The translations under genes and the position numbers were made by a program. This document shows positions 27,206-35,536 of a DNA stretch of 64,000 nt, piece after piece. The notes beneath the pieces were generated by a model. It ran no database searches. It saw nothing but the letters and a program-made list of their open reading frames with translations, and had not been told where the DNA came from. Origin of the DNA: CAWINX01 sp963837585 (GTDB lineage: Bacteria; Actinomycetota; Thermoleophilia; Solirubrobacterales; 70-9); NCBI GenBank assembly GCA_963837585.1, contig CAWINX010000003.1:558001-622000 (forward strand). The letters run 5' to 3'. Each line of letters starts with the position of its first letter. Position 1 is the stretch's first letter.

Positions 27206-28048
27206 ATGGCGAATCGCAAAACCAAACCGACCAGCCCGGGCCGCCGCTTCGCGACCTACCCGCTGCGTGAGCAGCTGACCACTTCAGAGCCGGAGCGCAA
27301 GCTGACCGAGGGCCTGCGCAAGTCCGGCGGGCGCAACGCCAACGGCCGGGTTACCGCCCGTCACCGCGGCGGCGGCGCCAAGCGGCGCTACCGCCAGATC
27401 GACTTCAAGCGCCTCAAGGACGGCGTGCCGGCGAAGGTGGCGACGATCGAGTACGACCCCAATCGCAGCTGCTACATCGCCCTGCTGCACTACGCCGACG
27501 GCCACAAGAGCTACATCCTCGCCCCCGCCCAGCTGTCGGTCGGCGACGAGGTCCAGTCGGGCCCCGGCGCCGACATCAAACCGGGCAGCGCGCTGGCGCT
27601 GCGCGACATGCCGACCGGCACGATCGTCCACAACGTCGAAATGATTCCCGGTCAGGGAGGGAAGCTGGGCCGCGCCGCCGGCACCTCGATCCAGCTGGCG
27701 GCGAAGGAGGGGGACATGGTCACCCTGCGACTGCCGTCCTCGGAGATGCGGATGGTGCGCGGCGAGTGTCGCGCCACGGTCGGCGTGCTTTCCAACTCCG
27801 AGCACCAGAACATGACGGTCGGCAAGGCCGGTCGCAGCCGCCACAAGGGCAAGCGGCCGCAGACCCGCGGCGTCGCGATGAACCCGGTCGACCATCCGCA
27901 CGGCGGCGGCGAGGCCCACCACACGCCTGGCGGGCACCCGGTGACTCCGTGGGGCAAGCCGACGCTCGGCTACCGGACCCGCAAGAAGGGCAAGCAGTCC
28001 GATCGCTACATCGTGCGCGGCCGTCGCCGCGGGAAGAAGAAGCGTTAG
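27206..28048 (+). CDS. rplB: Ribosomal protein uL2
   Basis: 280 residues. Starts MANRKTKPTSPGRRFATYPL. The conserved GRNANGRVTARHRGGGAKRR and the C-terminal MNPVDHPHGGGEAHHTPGG, with the histidine near the peptidyl-transferase centre, are intact; ends RGRRRGKKKR. I chose the ATG at 27206 because it gives the standard N-terminus; the same frame is open upstream only by chance. Confidence 0.98.
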   Translation: MANRKTKPTSPGRRFATYPLREQLTTSEPERKLTEGLRKSGGRNANGRVTARHRGGGAKRRYRQIDFKRLKDGVPAKVATIEYDPNRSCYIALLHYADGHKSYILAPAQLSVGDEVQSGPGADIKPGSALALRDMPTGTIVHNVEMIPGQGGKLGRAAGTSIQLAAKEGDMVTLRLPSSEMRMVRGECRATVGVLSNSEHQNMTVGKAGRSRHKGKRPQTRGVAMNPVDHPHGGGEAHHTPGGHPVTPWGKPTLGYRTRKKGKQSDRYIVRGRRRGKKKR

Positions 28049-28050
28049 CC

Positions 28051-28326
28051 ATGGGCAGATCGACGAAAAAGGGGCCGTGGGTCGAGGAGAGCCTGATGAA
28101 GCGGGTCAACGCGATGAACGAGTCCGGCCAGAAACAGATGCTGAAAACGTGGTCGCGGATGTCGACCGTCTTCCCGGAGATGGTCGGTCACACGATCGCC
28201 GTCCACGACGGGCGCAAGCACGTGCCGGTCTTCATCTCGGAGTCGATGGTCGGCCACAAGCTGGGCGAGTTCGCCCCGACCCGCACCTTCCGCTCCCACT
28301 CCGGCACCGGCAAGGGCGCTGAGTAG
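28051..28326 (+). CDS. rpsS: Ribosomal protein uS19
   Basis: 91 residues: MGRSTKKGPWVEESLMKRVN through FAPTRTFRSHSGTGKGAE. Located in the 30S head near the A-site. The start is 3 bases after the rplB stop. The frame is open far upstream inside rplB, but the standard N-terminus begins at 28051. Confidence 0.97.
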   Translation: MGRSTKKGPWVEESLMKRVNAMNESGQKQMLKTWSRMSTVFPEMVGHTIAVHDGRKHVPVFISESMVGHKLGEFAPTRTFRSHSGTGKGAE

Positions 28327-28328
28327 AG

Positions 28329-28869
28329 ATGGCCGAAGAGAAGAAAGCCAAAGCCAAAAAGGCCAAAAAACCGGCCGCGAAAAAAGCTGCGCCGAAAAAA
28401 GCAGCTGCGAAAAAAGCCGCGCCGAAAAAGGCGGCCGTCAAAAAAGAGACTGCGAAAAAAGAGACTGCGAAAAAAGCTGAGCCCAAAGCCAAGGCCGGAG
28501 CCGAAGAAGCCGGTCAAGCCGATCGCGCTCAAGGTGCGGGCGAGCTCCCGCTACGTGCGCGTCGCACCGCGCAAGGCGCGGTTGATCGCCGACCAGGTGC
28601 GCGGCCTGCACATCGACCAGGCGCGGGCGCTGCTGCAGTTCTCTCCGCGGGGCGCCGCCCACGACATCCAGAAGCTGATCGAGTCGGCCGCCTCCAACGC
28701 CGAGAACAACCACGACCTGATCGCCGACGAGATGCGCGTCGCCGAGATCACCGTCGACGAGGGGCCGACCCTGAAGCGCTTCCGACCGCGAGCGCTGGGC
28801 CGCGCGACCCCGATCCACAAGCGAACCAGCCACATCTCCGTGGCCCTGAGCCCGGAAGGGGATTCCTGA
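28329..28869 (+). CDS. rplV: Ribosomal protein uL22 with Lys/Ala-rich N-terminal extension (one frame correction)
   Basis: The conserved core (VRASSRYVRVAPRKARLIAD to HKRTSHISVALSPEGDS) lines the exit tunnel. In front is an extension of about 65 residues made of AAKKAAPKK-like repeats, resembling histone H1 tails; total about 179 residues instead of about 112. One extra G near 28497, before GAG, separates extension and core frames; corrected text reads AKAEPKKPVKPIALKV. The stop overlaps the rpsC ATG (TGATG). Confidence 0.88.
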
Positions 28870-29600
28870 TGGGACAGAAGATCCACCCCGAGGGCTTTCG
28901 AGTCGGCTACATCCACGATTGGAAGTCGAACTGGTTCGACGAGAAGGGCTTCGCCGACCTCCTGCTCGAGGATCTGAAGATCCGCGATCACATCGTCGGC
29001 AAGCTCGCCCACGCCGGCCTCTCCGACATCACGATCGAGCGCCGCGGCGAGGTTGCGGTGGACATTCACACCGCCCGTCCCGGCATCGTGATCGGCAAAT
29101 CGGGCAGCGAGGTCGACGCCCTGCGCAAGGACCTGCACAAGCTGACCGGCAAGCCGGTCAAGGTGAATATCCGCGAGGTGAAGCGCCCCGAGCTCGACGC
29201 CAAGCTGGTCGCCCAGTCGATCGCCGAACAGCTGCAGAACCGGGTCGCCTTCCGCCGCGCGATGAAGCGCGCCCTCACCTCGGCGATGCGCTCCGGCGCC
29301 AAGGGCGTCAAGGTCCAGGTTTCCGGCCGCCTCGGCGGCGCCGAGATGGCGCGGACCGAGGGTTACTCGGACGGCCGCGTGCCGCTGCACACGCTGCGCG
29401 CCGACATCGATTACGGCTTCTTTGAGGCGCGGACGACGACCGGCCGGATCGGCGTCAAATGCTGGATCAACAAGGGCGAGGTAATGCCCGAGGGCTTCCG
29501 TTCCGACCAGGTCTCCAGCGACGGCGAGCCGCCGCAGGGCGGCGGGCAGCGTGGCGGCGACCGCGGCGGGCGCGGGCCGCGCGGGGGAGGCGATCGCTGA
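28869..29600 (+). CDS. rpsC: Ribosomal protein uS3
   Basis: 243 residues. MGQKIHPEGFRVGYIHDWKS, the KH domain GIVIGKSGSEVDALRKDL, and the C-terminal GRLGGAEMARTEGYSDGRVP are normal. A Gly/Arg-rich tail (GGGQRGGDRGGRGPRGGGDR) ends the protein, a feature common in Actinobacteria. One-base stop/start overlaps couple it to rplV and rplP. Confidence 0.97.
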   Translation: MGQKIHPEGFRVGYIHDWKSNWFDEKGFADLLLEDLKIRDHIVGKLAHAGLSDITIERRGEVAVDIHTARPGIVIGKSGSEVDALRKDLHKLTGKPVKVNIREVKRPELDAKLVAQSIAEQLQNRVAFRRAMKRALTSAMRSGAKGVKVQVSGRLGGAEMARTEGYSDGRVPLHTLRADIDYGFFEARTTTGRIGVKCWINKGEVMPEGFRSDQVSSDGEPPQGGGQRGGDRGGRGPRGGGDR

Positions 29601-30019
29601 TGCTGATGCCGAAACGGGTCAAGTACCGCAAACAGATGCGCGGCCGGATGCGCGGCAACGCCAAGGGCGGCAGCACCGTTGCCTTCGGCGAGTACGGGCT
29701 GAAGTCGCTGGAGCGGGGCTGGATCACCAACCGCCAGATCGAGGCCGCGCGTATCGCGATGACCCGCAAGATCAAACGCGGCGGCAAGGTTTGGATCAAC
29801 GTCTTCCCGGACAAGCCCTATACGAAGAAGCCCGCCGAGACCCGGATGGGGTCGGGCAAGGGCAACCCGGAGGGCTGGGTCGCGGTGATCAAGCCGGGAC
29901 GGGTCATGTTCGAGCTGGCCGGCGTGCCGGAGGACCTTGCCAAGGAGGCGATGCGCCTTGCCGGGCACAAGCTCCCGGTCAAGACCAAATTTGTGAAGCG
30001 CGAGGGAGTCGAAGGCTGA
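29600..30019 (+). CDS. rplP: Ribosomal protein uL16
   Basis: 139 residues. MLMPKRVKYRKQMRGRMRGN, with GSGKGNPEGWVAVIKPGRVM and ending KTKFVKREGVEG. Helps position the A-site tRNA elbow. The ATG overlaps the rpsC stop and the stop overlaps the rpmC ATG. Confidence 0.97.
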   Translation: MLMPKRVKYRKQMRGRMRGNAKGGSTVAFGEYGLKSLERGWITNRQIEAARIAMTRKIKRGGKVWINVFPDKPYTKKPAETRMGSGKGNPEGWVAVIKPGRVMFELAGVPEDLAKEAMRLAGHKLPVKTKFVKREGVEG

Positions 30020-30234
30020 TGAAGGCTTCCGAAGTGCACAACATGAAAGACGACGAGCTGGTGGCAAAACTGATCGGCGCCCAGCAGGAGGCGTTCAACC
30101 TGCGCTTCAAGCACGCCACCGGCGAGCTGGAGAACACGGCTCGGATCGGGCAGTCGCGGCGGGACGTGGCCAAGCTTTTGACCGTTGCGAAGCAGCGGGG
30201 GATCGATGTTCAGAAAGAGTTGAAACGGATATGA
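30019..30234 (+). CDS. rpmC: Ribosomal protein uL29
   Basis: 71 residues: MKASEVHNMKDDELVAKLIG, then QQEAFNLRFKHATGELENTA and TVAKQRGIDVQKELKRI. A two-helix protein near the tunnel exit. Its last bases (ATATGA) overlap the rpsQ ATG by 4 bases. Confidence 0.97.
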   Translation: MKASEVHNMKDDELVAKLIGAQQEAFNLRFKHATGELENTARIGQSRRDVAKLLTVAKQRGIDVQKELKRI

Positions 30235-31000
30235 CGGACGAAGAGAAAAAAGACGTGGTCGACGAGACGCCTCAGGACGAAGAGGCTCAGGAAACGCCTC
30301 AGGACGAAGGCGCCGAGTCCGCGGGTCCTGTCGGGGCAGGGGACCCACCTCCCCCTCCGGTAGCTGAAGCTTCCTCAGGGGAGGTCCCCCCTACCCCGCC
30401 ACCCGCGGAAGAGGCGCCTGCGGCTGAAGAGTCGCGAGCCCGAGGCCGAGGAGGCTGCCGACGACGCCGAGGCTGAGCCCGTCGCCGAGGAAGCTGCCGA
30501 GGAAGCTCGCGGCCGAAGAGGCGCCTGCTGCTGAGCCGAATCCTGAGGACGATCTTCCTTGGAAGGAGCGGCGTCGGCTGGAGCGTTCGCGGCGACCGCA
30601 TGAGGCGACGCCGCAGCAGAGCCCTGAGGAGCGGAAGGCTGCTCGGGCCGCGGCGCGGAAGGGCAAGGCGACTCTGCGGCGCACTCAGCGCGCGGCCGCC
30701 AAAGCTGCCAAGGGAGAGAAGAAGGCCGGGACGTCGGTTGCCGATCGGAATCCGAACGCCGCCAAGGTGCGGCAGGGGATCGTCGTCTCCGACAAGGGGA
30801 ACAAGTCGATCACGGTGCGGATCGACATCGCGCGGCGTCACCCGACCTACGAGAAGGTGGTGCGCCGTTCGCGGACGCTCCATGCCCACGACGAGAGCAA
30901 TCAGGCAGGCGAGGGCGACGTCGTGCGGATTGTCGAGACCCGGCCGCTTTCGAAGACCAAGCGCTGGCGCCTGGTCGAGGTTCTCGAGAAGGCGAAGTAG
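30231..31000 (+). CDS. rpsQ: Ribosomal protein uS17 with about 160-residue acidic N-terminal extension (two frame corrections)
   Basis: The S17 core is at the C-terminus: RQGIVVSDKGNKSITVRIDI to KTKRWRLVEVLEKAK. Before it lies a very long Glu/Ala/Pro-rich extension starting MTDEEKKDVVDETPQDEEAQ, giving about 255 residues against 80-110 normally. Bases 30325-30409 of the extension are an 85-base structured element shared with rpsE. Extra C's near 30435 (before GAG) and 30508 (before GCG) split the extension into frames. A basic linker (RRTQRAAAKAAKGEKK) precedes the core. A shorter start closer to the core cannot be excluded, but the frame overlap with rpmC favours 30231. Confidence 0.8.
30325..30409 (+). 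repeat. 85-base in-frame palindromic element inside rpsQ
   Basis: Aligns base for base, without gaps, with 34667-34751 in rpsE. It folds as CGGGG/CCCCG, then GGGG/CCCC, then ACCTCCCC/GGGGAGGT, around a conserved loop containing GGTAGCTGAAGCTTCCTCA. Paired differences from the rpsE copy are compensatory. It encodes GDPPPPPVAEASSGEVPP in the rpsQ frame. Confidence 0.85.
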
Positions 31001-31008
31001 GGCGATCG

Positions 31009-31380
31009 ATGATCCAGCAAGAGTCCAGGCTGAAGGTCGCCGACAACTCGGGCGCCCGGGAGATCCTCTGCATCCGCGTCAAAGGCGGCTCGCGCCGTCG
31101 CTACGCGGGGGTCGGTGACGTGATCACCGCGACCGTCAAACAGGCGAGCCCGCAGGGCGGCGTCCGCAAGGGCGAGGTCGTGCAGGCCGTCGTCGTGCGC
31201 ACCCGCAAGCAGTTCGGTCGATCCGACGGCACCTACATCTCCTTCGACGAGAACGCCGCGGTCCTGATCGACCCGGCGAACAACAACCCGCGCGGCACCC
31301 GCATCTTCGGCCCGGTCGCCCGCGAGCTGCGCGACAAGAACTTCATGAAAATCATCTCCCTGGCGCCGGAGGTTCTCTGA
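31009..31380 (+). CDS. rplN: Ribosomal protein uL14
   Basis: 123 residues. MIQQESRLKVADNSGAREIL, GKVKQASPQGGV-like basic loop (TVKQASPQGGVRKGEVVQAV) and RELRDKNFMKIISLAPEVL. Forms intersubunit bridges with 16S rRNA. The stop overlaps the rplX start (TGATG). Confidence 0.98.
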   Translation: MIQQESRLKVADNSGAREILCIRVKGGSRRRYAGVGDVITATVKQASPQGGVRKGEVVQAVVVRTRKQFGRSDGTYISFDENAAVLIDPANNNPRGTRIFGPVARELRDKNFMKIISLAPEVL

Positions 31381-31718
31381 TGGCCAAGGCGATGCGGATC
31401 AAGACCGACGACCAGGTGGTCCTCATCGGCGGCAAGGACGCCGGCAAGCAAGGCCGCGTCATCCGCACCGACCCCAAGAAGGACCGGGTCTACGTCGAGC
31501 ACCTCAACATGATCAAGCGCCACGAGCGTCCCCGCTCCCAGGGCGATCTGAAAAACGCCCAGGTTGGCGGGATCGTCGAGAAGGAGGGGCCGATCCACGT
31601 CTCCAACGTGATGCTGCTCGATCCCAAAGACAACAAGCCGACCCGCGTCGGCGTGCGCCGCGACGACGGCGGCAAGCGCGTGCGGTTCGCGAAGCGCAGC
31701 GGGAAAGCGATCGACTAG
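31380..31718 (+). CDS. rplX: Ribosomal protein uL24
   Basis: 112 residues with the KOW segment VVLIGGKDAGKQGRVIRTDP, then NMIKRHERPRSQGDLKNAQV and the C-terminal KRVRFAKRSGKAID. An assembly initiator that binds the 5' end of 23S rRNA. It lies 10 bases upstream of rplE. Confidence 0.97.
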   Translation: MAKAMRIKTDDQVVLIGGKDAGKQGRVIRTDPKKDRVYVEHLNMIKRHERPRSQGDLKNAQVGGIVEKEGPIHVSNVMLLDPKDNKPTRVGVRRDDGGKRVRFAKRSGKAID

Positions 31719-31728
31719 GCAGATCGCC

Positions 31729-32502
31729 ATGGAAGCGACCGCGACCCCACAGACACAGCCCGCCCCGCCGCCTCGCCTGCGCGAGCGCTACGAGCAGGAC
31801 GTCCTGCCGGCGCTGACCAAGAAGTTCGGCTACACGACGCCGATGCAGGCGCCGCGCCTGGTCAAGATCACCCTCAACATGGGGGTCGGCGAGGCCAAGC
31901 AGGACTCGAAGGTCCTCGACGCCGCGACCGAGCAGCTGGCGACGATCGCCGGCCAGCATCCCAACGTGCGACGCGCCCGCAAGTCGATCGCCTCCTTCAA
32001 AGTCCGCGAGGGGATGCCGGTCGGCGTCTCCGTGACGCTGCGTCGCGCCCGGATGTGGGAGTTCCTCGATCGGCTCACCTCGATTGCGGTGCCGCGGATT
32101 CGCGACTTCCGCGGGCTCAACCCCCGCTCCTTCGACGGCCGCGGCAACTACTCGATGGGCGTCCGCGAGCAGCTGATCTTCCCCGAGATCGACTACGACT
32201 CGGTCGACCAGGTGCGCGGCCTCGACGTGACGATCACGACGACGGCGGCGACCGACGTCGAGGCGTTCGAGCTGCTGCTGGGCCTGGGGATGCCCTTCGC
32301 CCAGGAGGGTCGTCCCGGCCACGAGGCCGAGGCGGCGGCCGAGGCCGAGGCCGAGGAGGAGCGCCGCAAGGAGGAGGCTCGCCTGCGGGCCGAGGCCGAG
32401 CAGGCCGCGCTGGACCAGCTGAAAGAAGAGAACCCCGAGGCCTACGAGAAGCCCGAGCCGGCTCGAGGCGGAGGCGCGAGAGGCGAGGCCGCCGCAAGCT
32501 GA
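31729..32502 (+). CDS. rplE: Ribosomal protein uL5 with charged C-terminal extension
   Basis: The core binds 5S rRNA: LTKKFGYTTPMQAPRLVKIT, GMPVGVSVTLRRARMWEFLD and GRGNYSMGVREQLIFPEIDY. It then continues about 70 residues beyond the usual end with a Glu/Ala/Arg-rich, probably helical tail (EAEAAAEAEAEEERRKEEAR). The annotated stop is at 32502. The +1 frame from about 32464 (extra C before GAG) stays acidic and runs to a TAA at 32555-32557, overlapping the rpsN start, so the true end may be there. Confidence 0.88.
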   Translation: MEATATPQTQPAPPPRLRERYEQDVLPALTKKFGYTTPMQAPRLVKITLNMGVGEAKQDSKVLDAATEQLATIAGQHPNVRRARKSIASFKVREGMPVGVSVTLRRARMWEFLDRLTSIAVPRIRDFRGLNPRSFDGRGNYSMGVREQLIFPEIDYDSVDQVRGLDVTITTTAATDVEAFELLLGLGMPFAQEGRPGHEAEAAAEAEAEEERRKEEARLRAEAEQAALDQLKEENPEAYEKPEPARGGGARGEAAAS

Positions 32503-32549
32503 GGGCGAGGAGCGCCGAGAGCCGGAGAGCGAGGAGGAGAACTCAGAGA

Positions 32550-32735
32550 ATGGCTAAGACTTCACAAAAGGTTCGACAGGGGCGCAAGCCCAAGTTCAAA
32601 TCCCGTGGCTATAACCGCTGCCGCCGCTGCGGGCGGCCGCGCGCCTACTACCGCAAGTTCGGCCTCTGCCGGATCTGCCTGCGGGAGGCCGCGCACGAGG
32701 GGTACATCCCCGGGATGACCAAGTCCAGCTGGTAA
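32550..32735 (+). CDS. rpsN: Ribosomal protein uS14, zinc-binding type
   Basis: 61 residues: MAKTSQKVRQGRKPKFKSRG then YNRCRRCGRPRAYYRKFGLC and RICLREAAHEGYIPG. The two CxxC pairs mark the zinc-containing (C+) form usual in Actinobacteria and Firmicutes. GAGGAG lies about 10 bases upstream. Confidence 0.97.
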   Translation: MAKTSQKVRQGRKPKFKSRGYNRCRRCGRPRAYYRKFGLCRICLREAAHEGYIPGMTKSSW

Positions 32736-32754
32736 CCGAGAAGACGCGAAGACA

Positions 32755-33150
32755 ATGCTTACCGACCCGATAGCCGATTACCTGACCCGGATCCGCAACG
32801 CGCTGAGCTCCGGCCACGACGAGGTGCAGATTCCCTCGTCGGGGTTGAAGATCGAGATGTCGCGGATTCTCAAAGAGCAGGGCTACATCCACGACTTTGC
32901 CCCCGCCCCGGCGAAGGTCGGCGAGGCGATCAAGATCCACCTCAAGTACACGGAGGACCGTCGCCCGGTTATCTCCGGCCTGGAGCGCGTCTCCCGCCCC
33001 GGCCGTCGCCGCTACGTCGATCACACCAAGGTGCCGCGGGTCTACGGCGGCACCGGGACCGCGATCGTCAGCACCTCGGTCGGCGTGATGACCGGCCACG
33101 AGGCGAAGAAGAAGGGCGTCGGCGGCGAGGTCGTGGCCTACGTCTGGTGA
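32755..33150 (+). CDS. rpsH: Ribosomal protein uS8
   Basis: 131 residues: MLTDPIADYLTRIRNALSSG, SRPGRRRYVDHTKVPRVYGG, and the C-terminal TSVGVMTGHEAKKKGVGGEV. Binds the central domain of 16S rRNA. Located as expected between rpsN and rplF. Confidence 0.98.
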   Translation: MLTDPIADYLTRIRNALSSGHDEVQIPSSGLKIEMSRILKEQGYIHDFAPAPAKVGEAIKIHLKYTEDRRPVISGLERVSRPGRRRYVDHTKVPRVYGGTGTAIVSTSVGVMTGHEAKKKGVGGEVVAYVW

Positions 33151-33160
33151 GGAATTTGGA

Positions 33161-33694
33161 ATGAGTCGAATCGGAAGAAAGCCAATCCCCGTTCCCGAGG
33201 CCGTCACGGTCGAGCTGGCCCCCGGCCGCGTCGCCGTGAAGGGGCCGAAGGGCGAGCTCGCCCAAGCCGTCTCCGCCGACATGTCGGTTGAGCAGGGCGA
33301 AGGCGTGCTCACCGTCGCGCGTCCCACCGATCGCGGCGAGCACCGCGCCCTGCACGGGCTGACTCGCAGCCTGATCGCGAACATGGTCGAGGGCGTCACC
33401 GACGGCTTTGAGAAGCGGCTTGAGATCCAGGGCGTCGGTTATCGCGCTCAGCTGAAGGGCAAGAACCTCGAGCTGGCGCTCGGCTACTCGCACCCGGTTT
33501 CGATCGAGGCTCCGGAGGGGATCGAGTTCGAGGTGCCTCAGCCGACCGAGATCATCGTGCGCGGGATCGACAAGCAGCTGGTCGGGCAGGTCGCGGCGGA
33601 CATCCGCAAGCGCCGGCCCCCGGAGCCCTACAAGGGCAAGGGAATCCGCTACCGCGGCGAGCACGTCCTCAGGAAGGTGGGCAAGCGCGCATGA
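33161..33694 (+). CDS. rplF: Ribosomal protein uL6
   Basis: 177 residues: MSRIGRKPIPVPEAVTVELA and the C-terminal hallmark KRRPPEPYKGKGIRYRGEHV. Two duplicated domains, sited near the sarcin-ricin loop. The stop overlaps the rplR ATG by 4 bases (ATGA). Confidence 0.98.
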   Translation: MSRIGRKPIPVPEAVTVELAPGRVAVKGPKGELAQAVSADMSVEQGEGVLTVARPTDRGEHRALHGLTRSLIANMVEGVTDGFEKRLEIQGVGYRAQLKGKNLELALGYSHPVSIEAPEGIEFEVPQPTEIIVRGIDKQLVGQVAADIRKRRPPEPYKGKGIRYRGEHVLRKVGKRA

Positions 33695-34071
33695 CGGTTC
33701 TCACCAATAGGCAGCGCCGGCTGCGCCGCCGCCGCCGCGTCCGCGCCCGGGTCACCGGGACGGCGGAGCGGCCGCGCCTCTCCGTGTACAGGTCGAACCG
33801 GGGCGTCTTCGCCCAGCTCGTCGACGACACGAAGGGCCACACGGTGGCTGCCGTCAACTGGATCGAGCCGGAGCTGCGCAAGCTGACCGCCGCCGCGCAG
33901 GCGAAGCGGGCCGGCGAGCTGCTGGCCGAGCGCGCCAAGGCTGCCGGGGTCGAGACCTGCGTCTTCGATCGCGGCGGCTACCAGTACCACGGCCGGGTCA
34001 AGGCCCTGGCCGAGGGCGCCCGCGAGGGGGGCTTGAGCCTTCTAACCGCTACGGTGAGCGACTTGCTATGA
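33691..34071 (+). CDS. rplR: Ribosomal protein uL18
   Basis: 126 residues: MTVLTNRQRRLRRRRRVRAR, RPRLSVYRSNRGVFAQLVDD and the C-terminal FDRGGYQYHGRVKALAEGAR. Binds 5S rRNA with L5. The stop overlaps the rpsE start by 4 bases. Confidence 0.97.
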   Translation: MTVLTNRQRRLRRRRRVRARVTGTAERPRLSVYRSNRGVFAQLVDDTKGHTVAAVNWIEPELRKLTAAAQAKRAGELLAERAKAAGVETCVFDRGGYQYHGRVKALAEGAREGGLSLLTATVSDLL

Positions 34072-34844
34072 AGGGAATGGACGCCACAAACGTTGAGACG
34101 GTGAGCCCGCGCGGGCTCGACCTCCAGGAGCGGGTGATCGAGATCAACCGCGTCGCCAAGGTGGTGAAGGGCGGCCGGCGCTTCTCCTTCACGGCACTCG
34201 TCGCTGTTGGCGACGAGGAGGGCGTGGTCGGGATCGGCTACGGCAAGGCTCGCGAGGTTCCGCTGGCGATCCAGAAGGGCGTCGAGAACGCCCGCAAGAA
34301 CTTGATCCGCGTCCCCAAATACGGGCAGACGATCACCCACAAGATCATCGGCCGCTACGGCGCCGGCCACGTCGTGCTTCGCCCGGCCAGCCCCGGTACC
34401 GGCGTGATCGCCGGCGGCGGCGTCCGCGCGGTGCTCGAGCTGGGCGGCGTCCGCGACGTGCTCACCAAGAGCATCGGGACGCAGAACCCGATCAACCTGG
34501 TCAAGGCGACCATGGACGGCCTGATCCGTCTGCGTCGCCCCGAGGAAGTTGCCGAACTGCGTGGCCTCACCGTCTCTCAAGTGCTGGGGGTCGAGCTCCG
34601 AGGTTCATGGCGACTCGAGGTTTCAGCGGAGTCGGGTGAGGGCACGAAGCGGCTCCGAGCCGCGGTGTCCTGTCGCCGCAGGGGACCCACCGCCCCCTCC
34701 GGTAGCTGAAGCTTCCTCAGGGGCGGTACCCCCTACGGCGCCACCCGCGGACGAAGCCGCTGAGCCTGAGGCTCCGGCCGAAGCAGAGGAAGCCCAGCCG
34801 AAGAGGTGGAAGAAGTCCCGGCCGCTGAGGGTGAAACGCCATGA
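34068..34844 (+). CDS. rpsE: Ribosomal protein uS5 with acidic C-terminal extension (frame corrections in tail)
   Basis: The core, MKGMDATNVETVSPRGLDLQ through GGGVRAVLELGGVRDVLTKS to RRPEEVAELRGLTVSQVLG, is clean and of normal length. It is followed by about 85 acidic residues, where four single-base indels (two extra C's before GAG, two missing G's) interrupt the frame. The corrected tail contains EVHGDSEVSAESGEGT, the element-encoded GDPPPPPVAEASSGAVPP, and ends VEEVPAAEGETP at a TGA overlapping the rpmD ATG (ATGA). Start and end are in the same frame overall, which supports the reconstruction. Confidence 0.85.
34667..34751 (+). repeat. 85-base in-frame palindromic element inside rpsE
   Basis: Second copy of the rpsQ element. 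Stems here are CGCCG/CGGCG, GGGG/CCCC and ACCGCCCC/GGGGCGGT; the loop GGTAGCTGAAGCTTCCTCA is identical. Relative to the rpsQ copy, two base pairs of the outer stem are flipped on both sides and one pair of the inner stem is changed on both sides. Translated in the same reading phase as in rpsQ. Confidence 0.85.
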
Positions 34845-35018
34845 GCGGAGTCAAGATCAAGCAGGTTCGTTCGGTGGCCGGGACCAACCCCAGCCAGAAA
34901 GCCACGCTGACCGCGTTGGGCCTGGGCAAGATCGGGAACTGCTGTGGAGCGGAAAGACTCTCCGCAGCTGCAGGGGCAGCTTCGGGTCGTCTCCCACCTC
35001 GTTGAGGTGAACTCGTAA
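34841..35018 (+). CDS. rpmD: Ribosomal protein uL30 (one frame correction)
   Basis: A 58-residue product when corrected: MSGVKIKQVRSVAGTNPSQK, TLTALGLGKIG, then VERKDSPQLQGQLRVVSHLV and EVNS. One extra base in GGGAACTGCTGTGG (about 34940-34950) separates the two halves. The stop overlaps the rplO start (TAATG). Confidence 0.92.
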
Positions 35019-35536
35019 TGGCCGAGAAAGCCGCCAAAGCCAAAGAGGGCGAGCGCTCTGAGGAGATCGGGCTGCACAGCCTCAAGCCGAAGCCCGGCTC
35101 GCGCAAGCCGCGCAAGCGGATCGGTCGCGGCGAGGGCTCTGGGCTCGGCAAGACCTCCGGTCGCGGGCACAAGGGCGCCGGCTCGCGGTCCGGCAGCAAG
35201 CGCAAGGCCGGCTACGAGGGCGGCCAGAACCCGATTCACATGCGGATGCGAAAGCTGCGCGGCCCGCACATGAAGAAGTCGATGCCGTTCGAGAACTTCC
35301 GCACCAAGACGCAACCCGTCAACCTCGCCGACCTCGAAGAGCGCTTCGATGCCGGCGCCGAGGTCACCCCGGAGACCCTCAAGGAGAAGGGCCTCGCGAA
35401 GCGGTCGGACCCGGTCAAGATTCTCGCCCGCGGTGAGATCTCGAAGAAACTGACGGTTCGCGCGCACGGCTTCAGCGCCACCGCCAAGGAGAAGATCGAG
35501 GCGGCCGGCGGCACCTGCGAGACTCTGGAGCCGTAA
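35018..35536 (+). CDS. rplO: Ribosomal protein uL15
   Basis: 172 residues. A short Lys/Glu-rich N-terminal stretch, then LHSLKPKPGSRKPRKRIGRG, GSGLGKTSGRGHKGAGSRSG and a C-terminal globular domain ending AAGGTCETLEP. A late-assembly 50S protein. The stop overlaps the secY start (TAATG). Confidence 0.97.
   Translation: MAEKAAKAKEGERSEEIGLHSLKPKPGSRKPRKRIGRGEGSGLGKTSGRGHKGAGSRSGSKRKAGYEGGQNPIHMRMRKLRGPHMKKSMPFENFRTKTQPVNLADLEERFDAGAEVTPETLKEKGLAKRSDPVKILARGEISKKLTVRAHGFSATAKEKIEAAGGTCETLEP

Noticed and set aside
28329..28500. The Lys/Ala repeats of rplV as a tandem DNA repeat or CRISPR-like array
   Set aside because: Repeat units are irregular, codon-phased and fused to L22; there are no spacers. 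No CRISPR array or cas gene was seen in the window.
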